A stretch of 64,000 bases of DNA, from contig NC_019859.2 in the NCBI RefSeq assembly GCF_002234675.1, positions 29,272,434 through 29,336,433 on the forward strand, given 5' to 3'. The notes beneath the pieces were generated by a model, which was not told the DNA's origin, searched no databases, and was given only the letters and a program-made list of their open reading frames with translations. Shown here piece after piece: positions 34,301 to 56,700 of the stretch. Positions within the stretch are counted from its first letter, which is position 1. Every line of letters begins with the position of its first letter. The position numbers were made by a program, and so were the translations under genes. This DNA comes from Oryzias latipes (taxonomy: Eukaryota > Chordata > Actinopteri > Beloniformes > Adrianichthyidae).

Positions 34301-35739
34301 AGTGAGTGATAAAAACAAACCATGAATTGAAAGGAGAAAATTCTGCGGTTAAATCAGATCCTTCTCACCTTCTGTTGAATCTTTGTGAGCTGTTCTACCG
34401 ACAGTCCTCTTGTCCGGAATACAGAGTTTATAGATGCAATCCACTCTTTGTTTCCACATTTCATCATCTTCTCTTTTTTATTTAGTTGTTTCCAACAAGA
34501 AGCTCAAGATTTTTGTTTTTAGAGGAAACATTTTCCCTGAACTGAATATGTTCAGGGTAAAAACCCTCAGGAAAATGATTTCTGAACATTTCTGACGGAG
34601 AACTTCCAGCACTGCGTCAGTCTGAACTTCAGGGCTGCTGCTGAAAGAGTTTGAGTTCTAAAAAGCTGCAAAATGAGGTCAGAGGTTCAGTCTGAATGGA
34701 TGAGGTGATGAGACTTCTACTCAGTGTGGGTTTGAGTGTTTCTGTCGTCTTTCTGTGTGAATGTCTGTTTGTCGGATTCAAAACTCATATTTTGTTTTTA
34801 AAGCACATTGTGCTTCTTTCACATCAAACGGGGTTTTTGATTTGACAAAATCTGGTATGAATGTACGCAAATAATTCCTTTAAACAACCAGACTGTATAT
34901 TGTCCATCCATCAGTAAAATCTTCTTTTATGTTAACTATTCATAAAAACAGCATTTTTTCTTTCTGCAGTTAAGGTTTTTGTCTTAATCTGTTTCTGAAC
35001 ATTTCCTTCAGATAAATCTTTTTAAGTCAGCCTCATGGTCAGGGTTACATTATCTGTTATTTTGGCTGCACAGCTTTACAGACATATTTTACACTCACCC
35101 CCCTGCTCCTTTCCTTAGAGAAACTGATCTATATTTCAGACTCTGGGTTTAAATCTCTCGACAAGAACCCTGAAAACATTGGCATCCACTCATTGATTAC
35201 TATAAAAACATTTTAAAGACGTAAAGCTGGAGTAAGAACAACAATGGAGGGAAGATTCTGCCTACCAGCAGGAAAAAAGCCCCCAACTAACCTTTGTGAT
35301 TGTTACACGCCAGTGTAAAATACTTTGGATGTCTCACTTTCAGCTGCAGGTTATGAGAAGCAGAGTGATGTGAAAAATGTTGTTCCCCTTTTGAAAAGCC
35401 TCTATGATCTACACCGATTATGGATTTATGGAGTTTTCATCTTTATATCAACAATACTGAGAGGTTGAATTATCTAAACTGATCTAGTTCCAGAAAAAAA
35501 AGCATATTCTGAGGAAAAGGTTGACTAACATTAACTCAGCCAGAGCAGCATCAACACACAGGTGCATTATGCAGGTGCATTGTTCTTATTTAGGCCTGCC
35601 CTTTCATTCCTGTGTGTGTGAAATCCTTGACTGCATCACACTCTCCACACTATCCACACTATCCATGAGGCAAAAATGCTCGTAAATCCTGACATCAGAG
35701 GAAAAGACTCCACCTTTCTGTGTGAAAGAGCATTTTTTT
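31330..35739. other. 4.4 kb gene-poor region
   Basis: No gene model is supported. Around 31908-31960, ACGCCACATAAAGCAACCCC and CACACCATGATACTGCCACC resemble the core of a Tc1 transposase on the minus strand, too short to classify. The rest is AT-rich sequence with short frames and no recognisable domain. Confidence 0.45.
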
Positions 35740-36010
35740 TTTTTTATTACACTGTATTTTATCCCACGAAGGGAAATTCTTTCTCTGCATTTGACCCATC
35801 CCCTGGGGGAGCGGTGAGCTGCAGCTGAAACCGCGCTCGGGAGGCAGTAGTGTTAAGGGTCTTGCCTAAGGACCCTCACTGGGTGATGTTAACTGCTCGC
35901 CATTGATATGGTAATTGCCCCCAGTACCATTGCTCATTCCCCTCCGGGAATCGAACCCTGGTTTCCTGCATGGTAGCTTCCCACCTTACCAACCGAGCTA
36001 CCCAGCTACC
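35740..36010 (-). mobile_element. tRNA-derived SINE, second type
   Basis: Read on the minus strand, it begins GCTGGGTAGCTCGGTTGGTA, a close match to a tRNA A-box region. A perfect B box GGTTCGATTCC lies near 35950. The 3' end near 35740 is A-rich (T-rich on the plus strand). The body differs from the SINEs at 20008 and 28071, so this is a separate family. It is not a functional tRNA gene because no cloverleaf continues after the B box. Confidence 0.78.
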
Positions 36011-36019
36011 TCTGTGATC

Positions 36020-36460
36020 AGGAAGAGACGAGACTTTAAGAGAAATATCAAGGCCAAACTTAAGTCCCTCAGAGAGAATGCTGGCAAACCCTGCAAAGAT
36101 GTTCTTCACGGGGATGTATCAAAAATGACATCACCACCCTAGCCCTGAAAACAGGAACCTTGCAACAGCTGTGAAGCACAGAGGTGGAAGTGTCATGGAT
36201 TGAACCTGCTTTGCTTTAGTAAGACTTGATTAGCTTGCCATTGCAGAATTCACCATTAAATCCTCTGTGTTTCAGGGGAGGGGGCTCTAAAAACAGCTGA
36301 ACAGATCAGAAAATTGAAGCTGGAGGGGAGCTGGAGTCAAAACTTGACAACGACCCAAAACCCAAACGTAAATCATCCAGAGGCGCTAAAAAGTCCTGGA
36401 CTGACCGAGTCAAATCTATTGAGATGACTCAACCAGAGAGGGCCTGAACCGACATCAAAT
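36020..36460 (+). mobile_element. Probable degraded Tc1-like remnant
   Basis: Plus-strand pieces such as GTGAAGCACAGAGGTGGAAG and CAACGACCCAAAACCCAAAC, followed by GTCCTGGACTGACCGAGTC, resemble the GG-rich, NDPKH and SPDLNP parts of a Tc1 transposase in the right order. Frames are broken throughout and no inverted repeats are visible. Confidence 0.45.
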
Positions 36461-37720
36461 GTCTCCCAGGTGAAAAGACTCTGCAGTGAAGTGTGTGTTG
36501 GGGGGGGGGGGGGGGGGGGGGACTCTTCCAATGATGTCAGAGACCTTAAGATGGAAACATTTCACTGTGCCACCTAAAAATTGAAATCAAACACTGACAG
36601 TTCAGCTGGATGACCCAAATGAAGATGTCACCAGAACCAGATCCACTGGAGGAAGAGCTCAGCCTGCTGCTCTCGGCGCTGGGGGGGCATCTAACTCTCC
36701 ACCTCTGATCCAGAACAGGCACTGTTGCTTTAAAGGCTAAAATAATGTTGGACTTTCTGACATTACGAAGCTAAAACCTTCCCATCATTCCTTTCTGCAG
36801 CCTCACCTGCTCTGTGCTGCTGCATTGTTTAGTGAAATGCAGCCAACGCTGTCAACATGAAACCCTCGTTGGTTATAAATGAAGCCGCTTTTGGTGTAGA
36901 TCAAGTCCTGTGCTTCTGTTGTATTAAAAAACTGCTAGACGAAAAAGCTGAAAGTGCATATTTCCCACACTAGATAATGCTCCTGAACATAACCTAAGAG
37001 TAAACTCCCAAACTTCTGTTTTCGCATCATAAACTGCTTCATGTTCATAAAATGAGTTGAAATCTTTAGGAGCTTATTTGCTTGTTTCTCTTTTTTCTCT
37101 CACAGGAAACTTAAAGTCGTTTATAATTTTTTTGTTTAAATTGGTTTCTGCATGTGAAAATTTGAAAACCTCAATCATCTCTGTAATCTGCCCGACAACA
37201 ACAATTTAGAGCCTTCATGTACTTTCCCAGAATTCCTGTTTTTTAACCTCCAATAACACTAATGTCAGCTGCCTTTTCACAAAAATGTTAAAACCACATT
37301 TAGCCCATTTGTGTTTTCATCAATTTGACTCATTTTGATTGATTTGCAGTTAGTGTTTTCACATCATCTTCAGTTTTTGTCCCAATAATTAGCTTTAAGG
37401 TGGAATGATTTCGGCGTATCAAATGCTTTTTGGGTGTAACCTTCAGCTCGTTTGAGTGTTTCTGGATTCTGAGTCAAAAACGGAGCAGATCACACCATTT
37501 CTTTTTGGTGGCTTTAATTTGGTAGGAGAACCACAGGTACTTTAAAAGAAGGTTATACAGAGCTGTACATGTGGGAGCCGCGCCGACTCCCCATCCTCAC
37601 AACCTCTCCCGTTAAATACTATTCATTTAAACATCCTATACTCTTAGAATGATACAGTGATAAAATAAAAGCTTGTGTAACTGGTCCTGCAGCTTTACTG
37701 ATATGTCGATGTTGGGACTG
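36461..37720. other. Non-coding, with a poly-G run at about 36499-36521
   Basis: A homopolymer of about 22 G follows GTGTGTTG. Nothing else is recognised between here and the 3' UTR of smap1. Confidence 0.5.
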
Positions 37721-37726
37721 TTTATT
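37721..37726 (-). terminator. Candidate poly(A) signal of smap1
   Basis: AATAAA on the minus strand lies about 270 bp beyond the smap1 stop codon. It is the nearest canonical signal I see, but a longer 3' UTR is possible. Confidence 0.45.
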
Positions 37727-37994
37727 TTTTCTTGCAATTTTTCCAAAAAAGGAAAATAAAGTCATAAATCCAAAACCCAAAACGACAGGCAGAAACTGCC
37801 AAGCTGAGATCCTGTAGAACTCCCAATTCACTCGCACAATAGAGAGAAAGAGAGACAGAGAGGAGAAGACAGACATGTTCTGAAGGCTGATCTGTGAGGA
37901 GGAAGGGCCCGGAGTGGGGGGGAGGGGGCTGCACACTTTGAGTTTGCAGTTTCTGCAGCCTTCGCTGGGACCCGACGCCGAGCCCCTCCCAGGC

Positions 37995-49260
<11,266 letters not shown>

Positions 49261-49329
49261 CACAACGCGCCAGGCTACAGGAAAAATATTTATTTTTATT
49301 TTTAAAAATAACTGGATTAAAAAGCGCGT

Positions 49330-50640
49330 TCAACACTCAAGTTCAATTGGGTACTTTATCCCTTTCAACATTTTTAATAAAAACGGTGGCCTTCAATTTG
49401 TATTAAAAATGAAACAATCAAAAACAATACAGAATAAATCTTTATTCAAACAAAACTGGGTAAATAAAAAAACAATTTATGTTTCGGATCTTTTTGATGA
49501 GAATGGTACGCTTTTGGATTATGGCAGGTTTCTAAATAAAACGTGTTTTCCAGAAACAAGCAAATAAATTAACAGTGTAATAAAAGCTCTCCCCTCAGGA
49601 TTAATTCAGTTGATGACCTCACACCTTAAATATCAGAAAAACCTCTAAAATTGACTCTCCTTTAATAATTAATGGTATGGATATTCATTTATTCATTTTC
49701 TATACCGCTTTTCCCTTTCGGGGTCACGGGGCTGCCGGAGCCTATCCCGGCCACTTGTGGGCGAAGGCAGGGGACACGCTGGACAGGTCGCCAGTCTGTT
49801 GCAGGGTATTGATATTCTCAATAAAAAGTGCAACAACAAATATATTCGTAATACTTTAAGTGAAAAAAGAAACATTACACCAAAAGGAGTAATCTTTTGG
49901 AACAATCTTTTAAATTACATAAATTGGATAAAAGCATGGTTACTGCCAGAAACATTTTGTATAAAAAACAAAATTAAAGAAATACATAAAAGAAATTCTA
50001 CATTACATTTACCCCACAAATATGTTTATATACAAATTCTCAAATATAGAAAATAATTGTAGCTTTTGTATTGATTTTCCTGAATCAGTTCTTCACCTTT
50101 TCTACTTTTGTAATATTTCCCGTGAATTTTTGAACCATTTTGTACACATCAAATTTAATTGTAACATTATTATACATTTCAAACTAATCCTCACATACTT
50201 CAATTCTGATGATAAAAAAGTAGAACATAGTATTACTTTGTTACTTCTCCTATCCAAATTTTAAGTGCAGAATAAAAAAACAACTCCTAATTTTACTGTA
50301 TTTAAGATGGAGATGCTTCAGTTTTATGAATAAATTAAAAAAAATCAACATACCCAAAAGCAAGTAACACTGGAACAATTTTTTTGTTTGATATGTAATC
50401 CCCTCCTCTAAGAAAACTTTGTATTGTAAACAGTTTTTTGTATTCTCTTTTATATATTTGAAGATACTTTATTTTCTTATCAACAAGTTCTATTTTTGAT
50501 ATAATTCTGCTATGTTTATTACTTGATGTGGTTGAATACGTTTGGAATGATGGCATTAATTGTTGCGGCTGATGATCTATTTGATTTCTTGATGTGTTTT
50601 GTACTTTAATGTTATGTTCAATAAAGCTGGGGGGAAAAAA
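49330..50640 (+). mobile_element. L1/Tx1-like LINE ORF2 3' fragment, interrupted
   Basis: Plus-strand translation yields an L1-type ORF2 C-terminal region: KTIYVSDLFDENGTLLDYGR near 49470-49530, then PKGVIFWNNLLNYINW near 49880. A histidine/cysteine-type end follows (NCSFCIDFPESVLHLFYF) at about 50051-50110. Frames are broken. The element ends with GTTCAATAAAGCTGG near 50618 and an A-run. A SINE fragment interrupts it at 49676-49812. It lies some 280 bp upstream of the smap1 start codon. Confidence 0.7.
49676..49812 (-). mobile_element. SINE 3' fragment (same family as 28071-28790) nested in LINE
   Basis: The plus strand reads TATACCGCTTTTCCCTTTCG, then GGGGTCACGGGGCTGCCGGA, and ends GACAGGTCGCCAGTCTGTTG. 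This is the inverted 3' half of the HE/V-SINE-like family. The tRNA head is absent. LINE coding sequence resumes on both sides. Confidence 0.7.
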
Positions 50641-50944
50641 TAATTTTAACAATTTTATAACAAATTGATTATTCTAATAGTACAATATGTTTCACACAAT
50701 TTGAATGCAAAATTTTAGTTAATACTACTAAAATAAAATATTGTGTGAGTTTAGAAATGTTAAAAGGAAACTCAACAGTTGACTAAACGAAGACTGAAAA
50801 AATAAACCCAACCACAAGGGGGCACAATCTTCTGCTTTCATAAGCTGGTCCTTGGTTTGGGAAAAGCTCAGGGTTGTTAGGAACACAAGATCAAAGATGA
50901 ATCATAACCAGAACTTTAAGCTGGATCAGTCTCTGCCCGAGATA

Positions 50945-51880
50945 ACAACAACCAACACCAAGACAGGAGCGGAAAACGAGAAGGAACTTTGATGATGGAA
51001 AGAAAGGTGGATCTTCTGTGTGTTCAAGAGACCAGAAGGAAAGAGAGCAAAGCTTCTTCACTCTGTTTAATCATGGTGTGGATGGAATGAGGAACAGAGG
51101 AGGGGAGATCCTGAAGGAGGGGTTTTGGTGAAGACACGGTCCAATAGGGCGATGAGTCAGAAGCTGGAAGTAGAAGATGTCATGTTAAATGTTCTCACTT
51201 AAATTCTGGAGGGTAAAGAGACTCTGATGGACATGAGGGTGAAGGAAACAGAGGAGACAAGGTGGAGAATTTTGATGTTCAGAACATGAATGCAGACAGG
51301 CAGCAGGTGGTGGACTTTGCTTAATGGAAATGTCAGTGAAGACATTTTTCCAAAACAAGAGAGGAGCATAGGGAGGGATAACCAAAGAAATTGAAAACAT
51401 CTGGATCAGACGGAATCTGAAAGAGGTCAATGAAGATAAGTGGTGGCTGGAGAGAGTGTAACCAGACCGTATTGGATGGTAGTGTGAGAAGGACACTGGT
51501 GGTGAGGAAGAGGAAGAGAACCAAATGGTGGAAGATGGAAAAAGGAAGAGTGCTGTGGGGCATTTAGGGAGGAGATGGAACAGACTTTGGGAGATCAGGA
51601 GGTTTTTCCAAATGACTGGACAGCATACAGCTGATCAGGGGAGCAGAGGTGAAGAAGGTGGAGGACTTTAAGTATCAAGACTCAACAGTCCAGAGAGGAA
51701 GACTGAAGTGGAAATTCATGGATGTACAGTGAAGGAAGACATGAGGGTGGTTGGTGTGAGTTTGGAGGATCCAGAGAAGATTGGATGGAGGAAGAAGATT
51801 CACTTTGGCACCCTCTGAAAGGAAAAGCCAAATTAGCAAAGAAGATAATGGATAAAACCAACCCTGTAGATACTAATCTT
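50945..51880 (+). mobile_element. RTE-like LINE fragment, heavily mutated
   Basis: Pieces in order on the plus strand resemble an RTE-type ORF. An endonuclease motif region (VDLLCVQETRRKESKA) is at about 51007-51054, and a later endonuclease part (MSQKLEVEDVMLNV) near 51150. An RT C-terminal part (EVKKVEDFKYQDSTVQ) is near 51648-51700. Large internal deletions and frameshifts are present, so it is inactive. Confidence 0.6.
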
Positions 51881-52063
51881 ATTATTACTGTTATTGTTGC
51901 ATTTTTTTTCTTATCTTCACCATTTTTTGAAATATCCTTATAAAAAAGTGTATTATTTTATTTTGAAAATCCCAGTCCTCTTCCACCTTTGAAACAAAGC
52001 AGAGAAGTAACAGCTTCCATGTGTTCGATTGCTTTTAGACCAGTAGGATTACTTTATTGCACA

Positions 52064-52640
52064 AAGTGCAGCCCGGGGCCAATCGCGACCCGTGGGAAGA
52101 ATTTTTGTGGCCCTCAATAAAAGAGAGCCAGAGCAGGTTCCTATGAGGAAAAACGTGTTGGCGAGAAGAAAAGGCGTTTTCAAGCCAAGTGGACAAATGG
52201 TTACTTTGTCGTACCTCATGGGCTGGATAAAGTCATGTGCCTTATTTGTAAGCATGTAAATGAAATGCTCAAAGAATTCAATATAAATCGTCACAATGTT
52301 TCCAAATCATAAAAACTGTGACAAATTTACCTTCATGAAGCGCAACAATAAGCTCCAACAACTACAACAAGGCCATGCTGCACTGCAGATGTCTACAAAA
52401 ATGGCTAAATCCAGTGAAGCTGTGACAGAAACTAGCTACGTTGAGGCTTTGGAAATGGCCCAGCAAAGCAAGCCCTTCAGTGACGGGGAGTTTGTAAAAA
52501 GATTGTATGCTGGAAGTAGCTGACATTGTTTGAATAGACTATAGAGCAAAAGAAAAAGTTTGAAGAAATCAGTCTGTCAAATGATTCAATTATTAGACGA
52601 GCAACTGGGAAAACATCTGGAGGGCCTGGTTATTAAAAAC
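52064..52640 (+). mobile_element. hAT transposase 5' fragment (GTF2IRD2/ZBED-like), copy 2
   Basis: Plus-strand translation gives KKRRFQAKWTNGYFVV and then VMCLICKHVNEMLKEFNINR, a BED-like zinc-finger start of a hAT transposase. Translation stops at TAA near 52310. A +1 shift continues as LQQLQQGHAALQMSTKMAKS and ends with KPFSDGEFVKRLYAGSS and a stop. Later bases still resemble the family (KKFEEISLSND). Copy 1 at 12148-12572 is homologous over about 420 bp. Neither can make a transposase. Confidence 0.75.
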
Positions 52641-53328
52641 AACTTTTACTGTTTAGCATTTATTTCACACAGCGGTGCAGATAAAATGAAAACAGCTTGT
52701 TCATTAGTTAAGAGAAATTAAAAACCAAGACTTTGTACTTTTTTTTCACGAAGTACTGGAGAATAAATCAAACATGAGATGCAGCTGTCATAAGGAGGCT
52801 GCTGTCAGTTGTGATTTCTGTTCAAACCTGAATGCGTCTCATTTACTGAGAAAGGAGCAGATTTGAAAGTTTCACACTGACCTGATTTAACAGATATGAT
52901 TACAGGTAATAAGAAAACCCAAAGCCTCCAAGAAACAGAAGTAGAGATTCGGTTTCAGCACAGGATTTTGACTTAATCAAAAAAATACTGAAACAACAGA
53001 ATTAAAATATGAATTTTTAGATGAATCTGCAGAATGCATGTTTTAAATTTTAAATGGAATCATTAATTGAGAAATTAATTTCTAACTAAAGGAGCACAAA
53101 AAAGTCATTTTGAGGTTCCGAATCTCCTCGTGGGCTCCAGCCAGTGTTTAGGAAATGTAGGAACCTGTTTAAATGGTAGGAAGGAGAAGTTAGCTTAACC
53201 TAAACTACAGAAGCAGAAGGCTGATGAAGATGAGGAAGATGAGTCGGAACAGAAGTGGTGAGAAGGTTCTGCAGCACCTCTTTTGTCTTTAACTGCAGGC
53301 ACATCACTGCTGTCAGACATTTCTTTCC
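52641..53328. other. Non-coding between hAT fossil and cenpk 3' UTR
   Basis: AT-rich sequence; no exon or element ends were recognised. Confidence 0.5.
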
Positions 53329-53334
53329 TTTATT
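53329..53334 (-). terminator. Candidate poly(A) signal of cenpk
   Basis: AATAAA on the minus strand, about 450 bp after the cenpk stop codon. It is the first canonical signal I see downstream. Confidence 0.5.
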
Positions 53335-53783
53335 TGTGTCTCAACAGCACCAAAACCAACATACATGTATATTAAACTACAGCAGTCATACAAACACAGG
53401 AAATATGAACAGAGTCTACATATGTACACAGCAGAGGAGCATCAGGACATTTGAGAAGAAACTGTTGACCTCAGAATCTGAGCTGAAGAAACGGCGGGCA
53501 GACTTTTAGAGCTCATGAAGAGTTAAACCAGAAGAGGCGAGGAGCGCCTCTGATGACAAACAAACCAGAAAAAGACAACTTTCTGAGCACTCGAGTTTGA
53601 AGTTAAAAAAAAAAAGCAGGGACTCAATCATCTCTAGATGACTCGAAGAACCTTAAAAACCTCAAACGGTGCTACCCTCACAGGTTCAGCGGCTCTGCCG
53701 GTGCACAGACCGGCTGGTCTTCAGGCGTCCCCACAGCACACAGGTGTGTTCCAGCCGCAGCACAGGCTGACAGAGCCCCCGTC

Positions 53784-56700
53784 TCAGAAAAACGCCCCCA
53801 GACGGATCTTGAAGCTGTTCTCCTGGTGCCTCACTGCCATTCCGTAACGGAGCAGCATCTCCACGTACGGCGGCCAGAACGTTTCATCCACGATGACGTA
53901 GGGGTCGTGTGGGGACTGCAGAGCCTTGTTCATGAGCACCTGGGGGGGACATGATGGACAGCAGTCGTCAGAGCGGACCCAAAGCCCCGCCCCCTCAGCA
54001 CAAGGCATCATCAGGTCTGCCACGAACCAGCAGCTGCAGAGAATCAGATCAACACTGACGGACAAACTAGGAAGTCTTACAGTTTTTCTCAGTCGCTTTA
54101 GTACAATTCTCAGATCAGAATGAAATTCCCAAAACTATTGGTTCAATCTTCACATCATGATGTCACTTGTGCACATCATATAAGCAGTTTCTCACTTCTT
54201 TGAACAAGATGCAAGACGGCAAAAGGCTTTGGTACATCCATGCAAATGATTATGTACAATTCTCTGCTCTTTGCCACATTATCAATTATTTATGTCATGT
54301 TGATCAAAATGTATTATATAGTTCACTGTGCAATAGTCTTACTCCTCAAAACACCTAGTCATTAGTTCATTGTATAAGTCATTAACTGCAAAATGGTTGA
54401 CCAAGTTGTCATAAAGTGACAAACATATTTCACTGCATTGCAAGAGAGGATATTAGCTGTGATGTGGATGAGAATTTGTGGCCTAACATACAGGAATGAC
54501 AAGAGGTGTAGGAAGACCACACCAATTCCTACTGCACTGCCTGTACTGTTGGACAGGATATTGTCCTATCTTTTTTCCCCCTTTGTGTTACTGTTTGCAG
54601 TGGGTTTTTCTATGTTGGTATGACATGGTCTGTCAACAAATTACAATATGAACAATAAAAGTGTAAATGTGAATCTCGTCCAGTCTCTTGCAATCAAACA
54701 AAAAAGGTGTAACTTACATTTTACAATAAATGTCATCCAAACTTTAGCCATAGTTTACATCAGAACCTCCCTCTAAAGTACACAGTTATATTGACAACAT
54801 GACAAAGTATTTTGACTGTCTTGTTCGTAGACAATGACACAAGGACTTGACATTCTGATGGCACTGACATGTTCAATGACATAAAGACTTAGTTTTGAGA
54901 GATGAACTAAAGATTTTGAGCAAGTTACAGGCTTTTGCAAGAAATCCATAGTGTTTTGCTGTTTGTGCAAATTGTTTTGAGAAATGCACACACGTATTTG
55001 CAAACTTAAATTCTGATCTGCGAATTGTACTAAAGCGACTGAGAAAATCTGTAAGAGGAGGAATCGAGTCCAACTGGACATACTGTGGAGCACGGAGGAG
55101 GGAGGAGCATGATAAGACAGCACAACAGTGCAAGTGAAGCTTCCCAATTTCCTTCTGTTTCTTTCAAGTGTAAAATAAATATGTGTACAAACCAACAAAT
55201 AAACAGGAATTACTACCAAACACATTCACATTTTAGATGTACTTCAATCTAAATGGTATTTTCCAGTATCGATTAAAATTGATTCATTTCATTTTGAAAC
55301 TATATTAATGATGTACATCAACTGGATATAAAACTCGCCTCATACAGATCCAAGGGCCCTCAAACTCGATTGCTTTAGGGGCCAAAATCCAAAATACGCT
55401 GAAGGTCGCGGGTCGAAAAGGATAAACTTATTGAACACAATAAAACTAAACTTTTAAAACTTAAATATAAATAAAAATAGACAGAAAACATATTCTGGAA
55501 TAAATCAACTTAAACCTTAAATAACATATTTTTCTCTTTATAAAAATATTTCCTGTCAAAATTATAGAAGTTAGAAATTAAGTAAAGGCTAAAAGAAAAA
55601 CACATCGACCTTTTCTCACTTTTATGTCATTTGAGATAAAAAAAATAAACTTACATTTTGCTCTCCATAAAAACATATCCTGTCAAAATAACACAAATAT
55701 GCTGCATAACAAAACAAGCAAAACCTGAAAATATGAATCAAATGAGTGCTTTTCAGCAGTAAGTCAGATTCTGTTGTGTTTGCTGTTGTGTCATCAGTTT
55801 TTGTTGGGTTGTGTGTGGTGTGAGCTTCTGTGTTGTGGAGATTCTCAGGATGGACTGCAGAGGCTCATCAGTCAGACGACTCCTGTCTGCTGTGCTGTTA
55901 GTCTTCATCACGGAGACCAGCTCCTCATACAGACGTGCTACCAAACACGCACACGGATCAAGCTGGAGCATTTCTGCAGGTAGAATAAACGGTGCGGTTC
56001 CGCGGTGTCGTTTTTTGCCTTCAGTGTGTCAAACACTGCAGCTCAATCTGCACAGCAGCCGTTTCCACGGCGACAGCAAACAGGCAACGAAGCGACTCAA
56101 AATTCCTTTTCCGTTCCTCAAAGTTACCAAAGCGCCTCGCAAACTCAGTGTTTTCAAAATGAACTTTTTCTAGTGTCAGTGTTCTCCAGGGCAGCTGAAG
56201 CACTGCATTATGGGATCTGTAGTGAATATGTTATCAGCGCTACATTTCGCCGGGCCATTAATTATAATATAAAATGATCTGGCGGGCCGGATGTGGCCCC
56301 CGGGGAGTTGACTTTGACATGTGATCTAGTTGGATTGTAGGAATAGAAATCGATTCATCAATTAATTGTTACAACCCTATAATAAACCAGAATAATACCC
56401 CATAACGAAGCAAACCCTGTGTGCAGCTGAACCCTGAGCCCTTTTGTGAAATCTTACAGAGGAATAATCCTCTTTCACTTGTTTGAATGCTAATTTTGTT
56501 TTTTAGCTTTTGATTTCATAACAACGTAATATCTAAACTCAAAAAAGCGTTCCACGGCTCCAAACTCACCTCTAGAATTTCACTGAGGGAAACGAGCTCC
56601 TGGCTGATCTGGGAGTCCGCGCTCTGCAGCGACAACGAAGGACTGTTAGCTCTACTGGAGACACCATGAGACTCCTCACATCTCTGCATCACTGCACCTT

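Noticed and set aside
35940-36010. tRNA gene at the perfect B box
   Set aside because: A- and B-box-like sequences are present, but the acceptor stem does not close and the sequence continues into a SINE body with an A-rich end.
55774-56277. Overlapping plus-strand frames of 69-120 codons
   Set aside because: They lie antisense to the hAT transposase remnant in cenpk intron 9.
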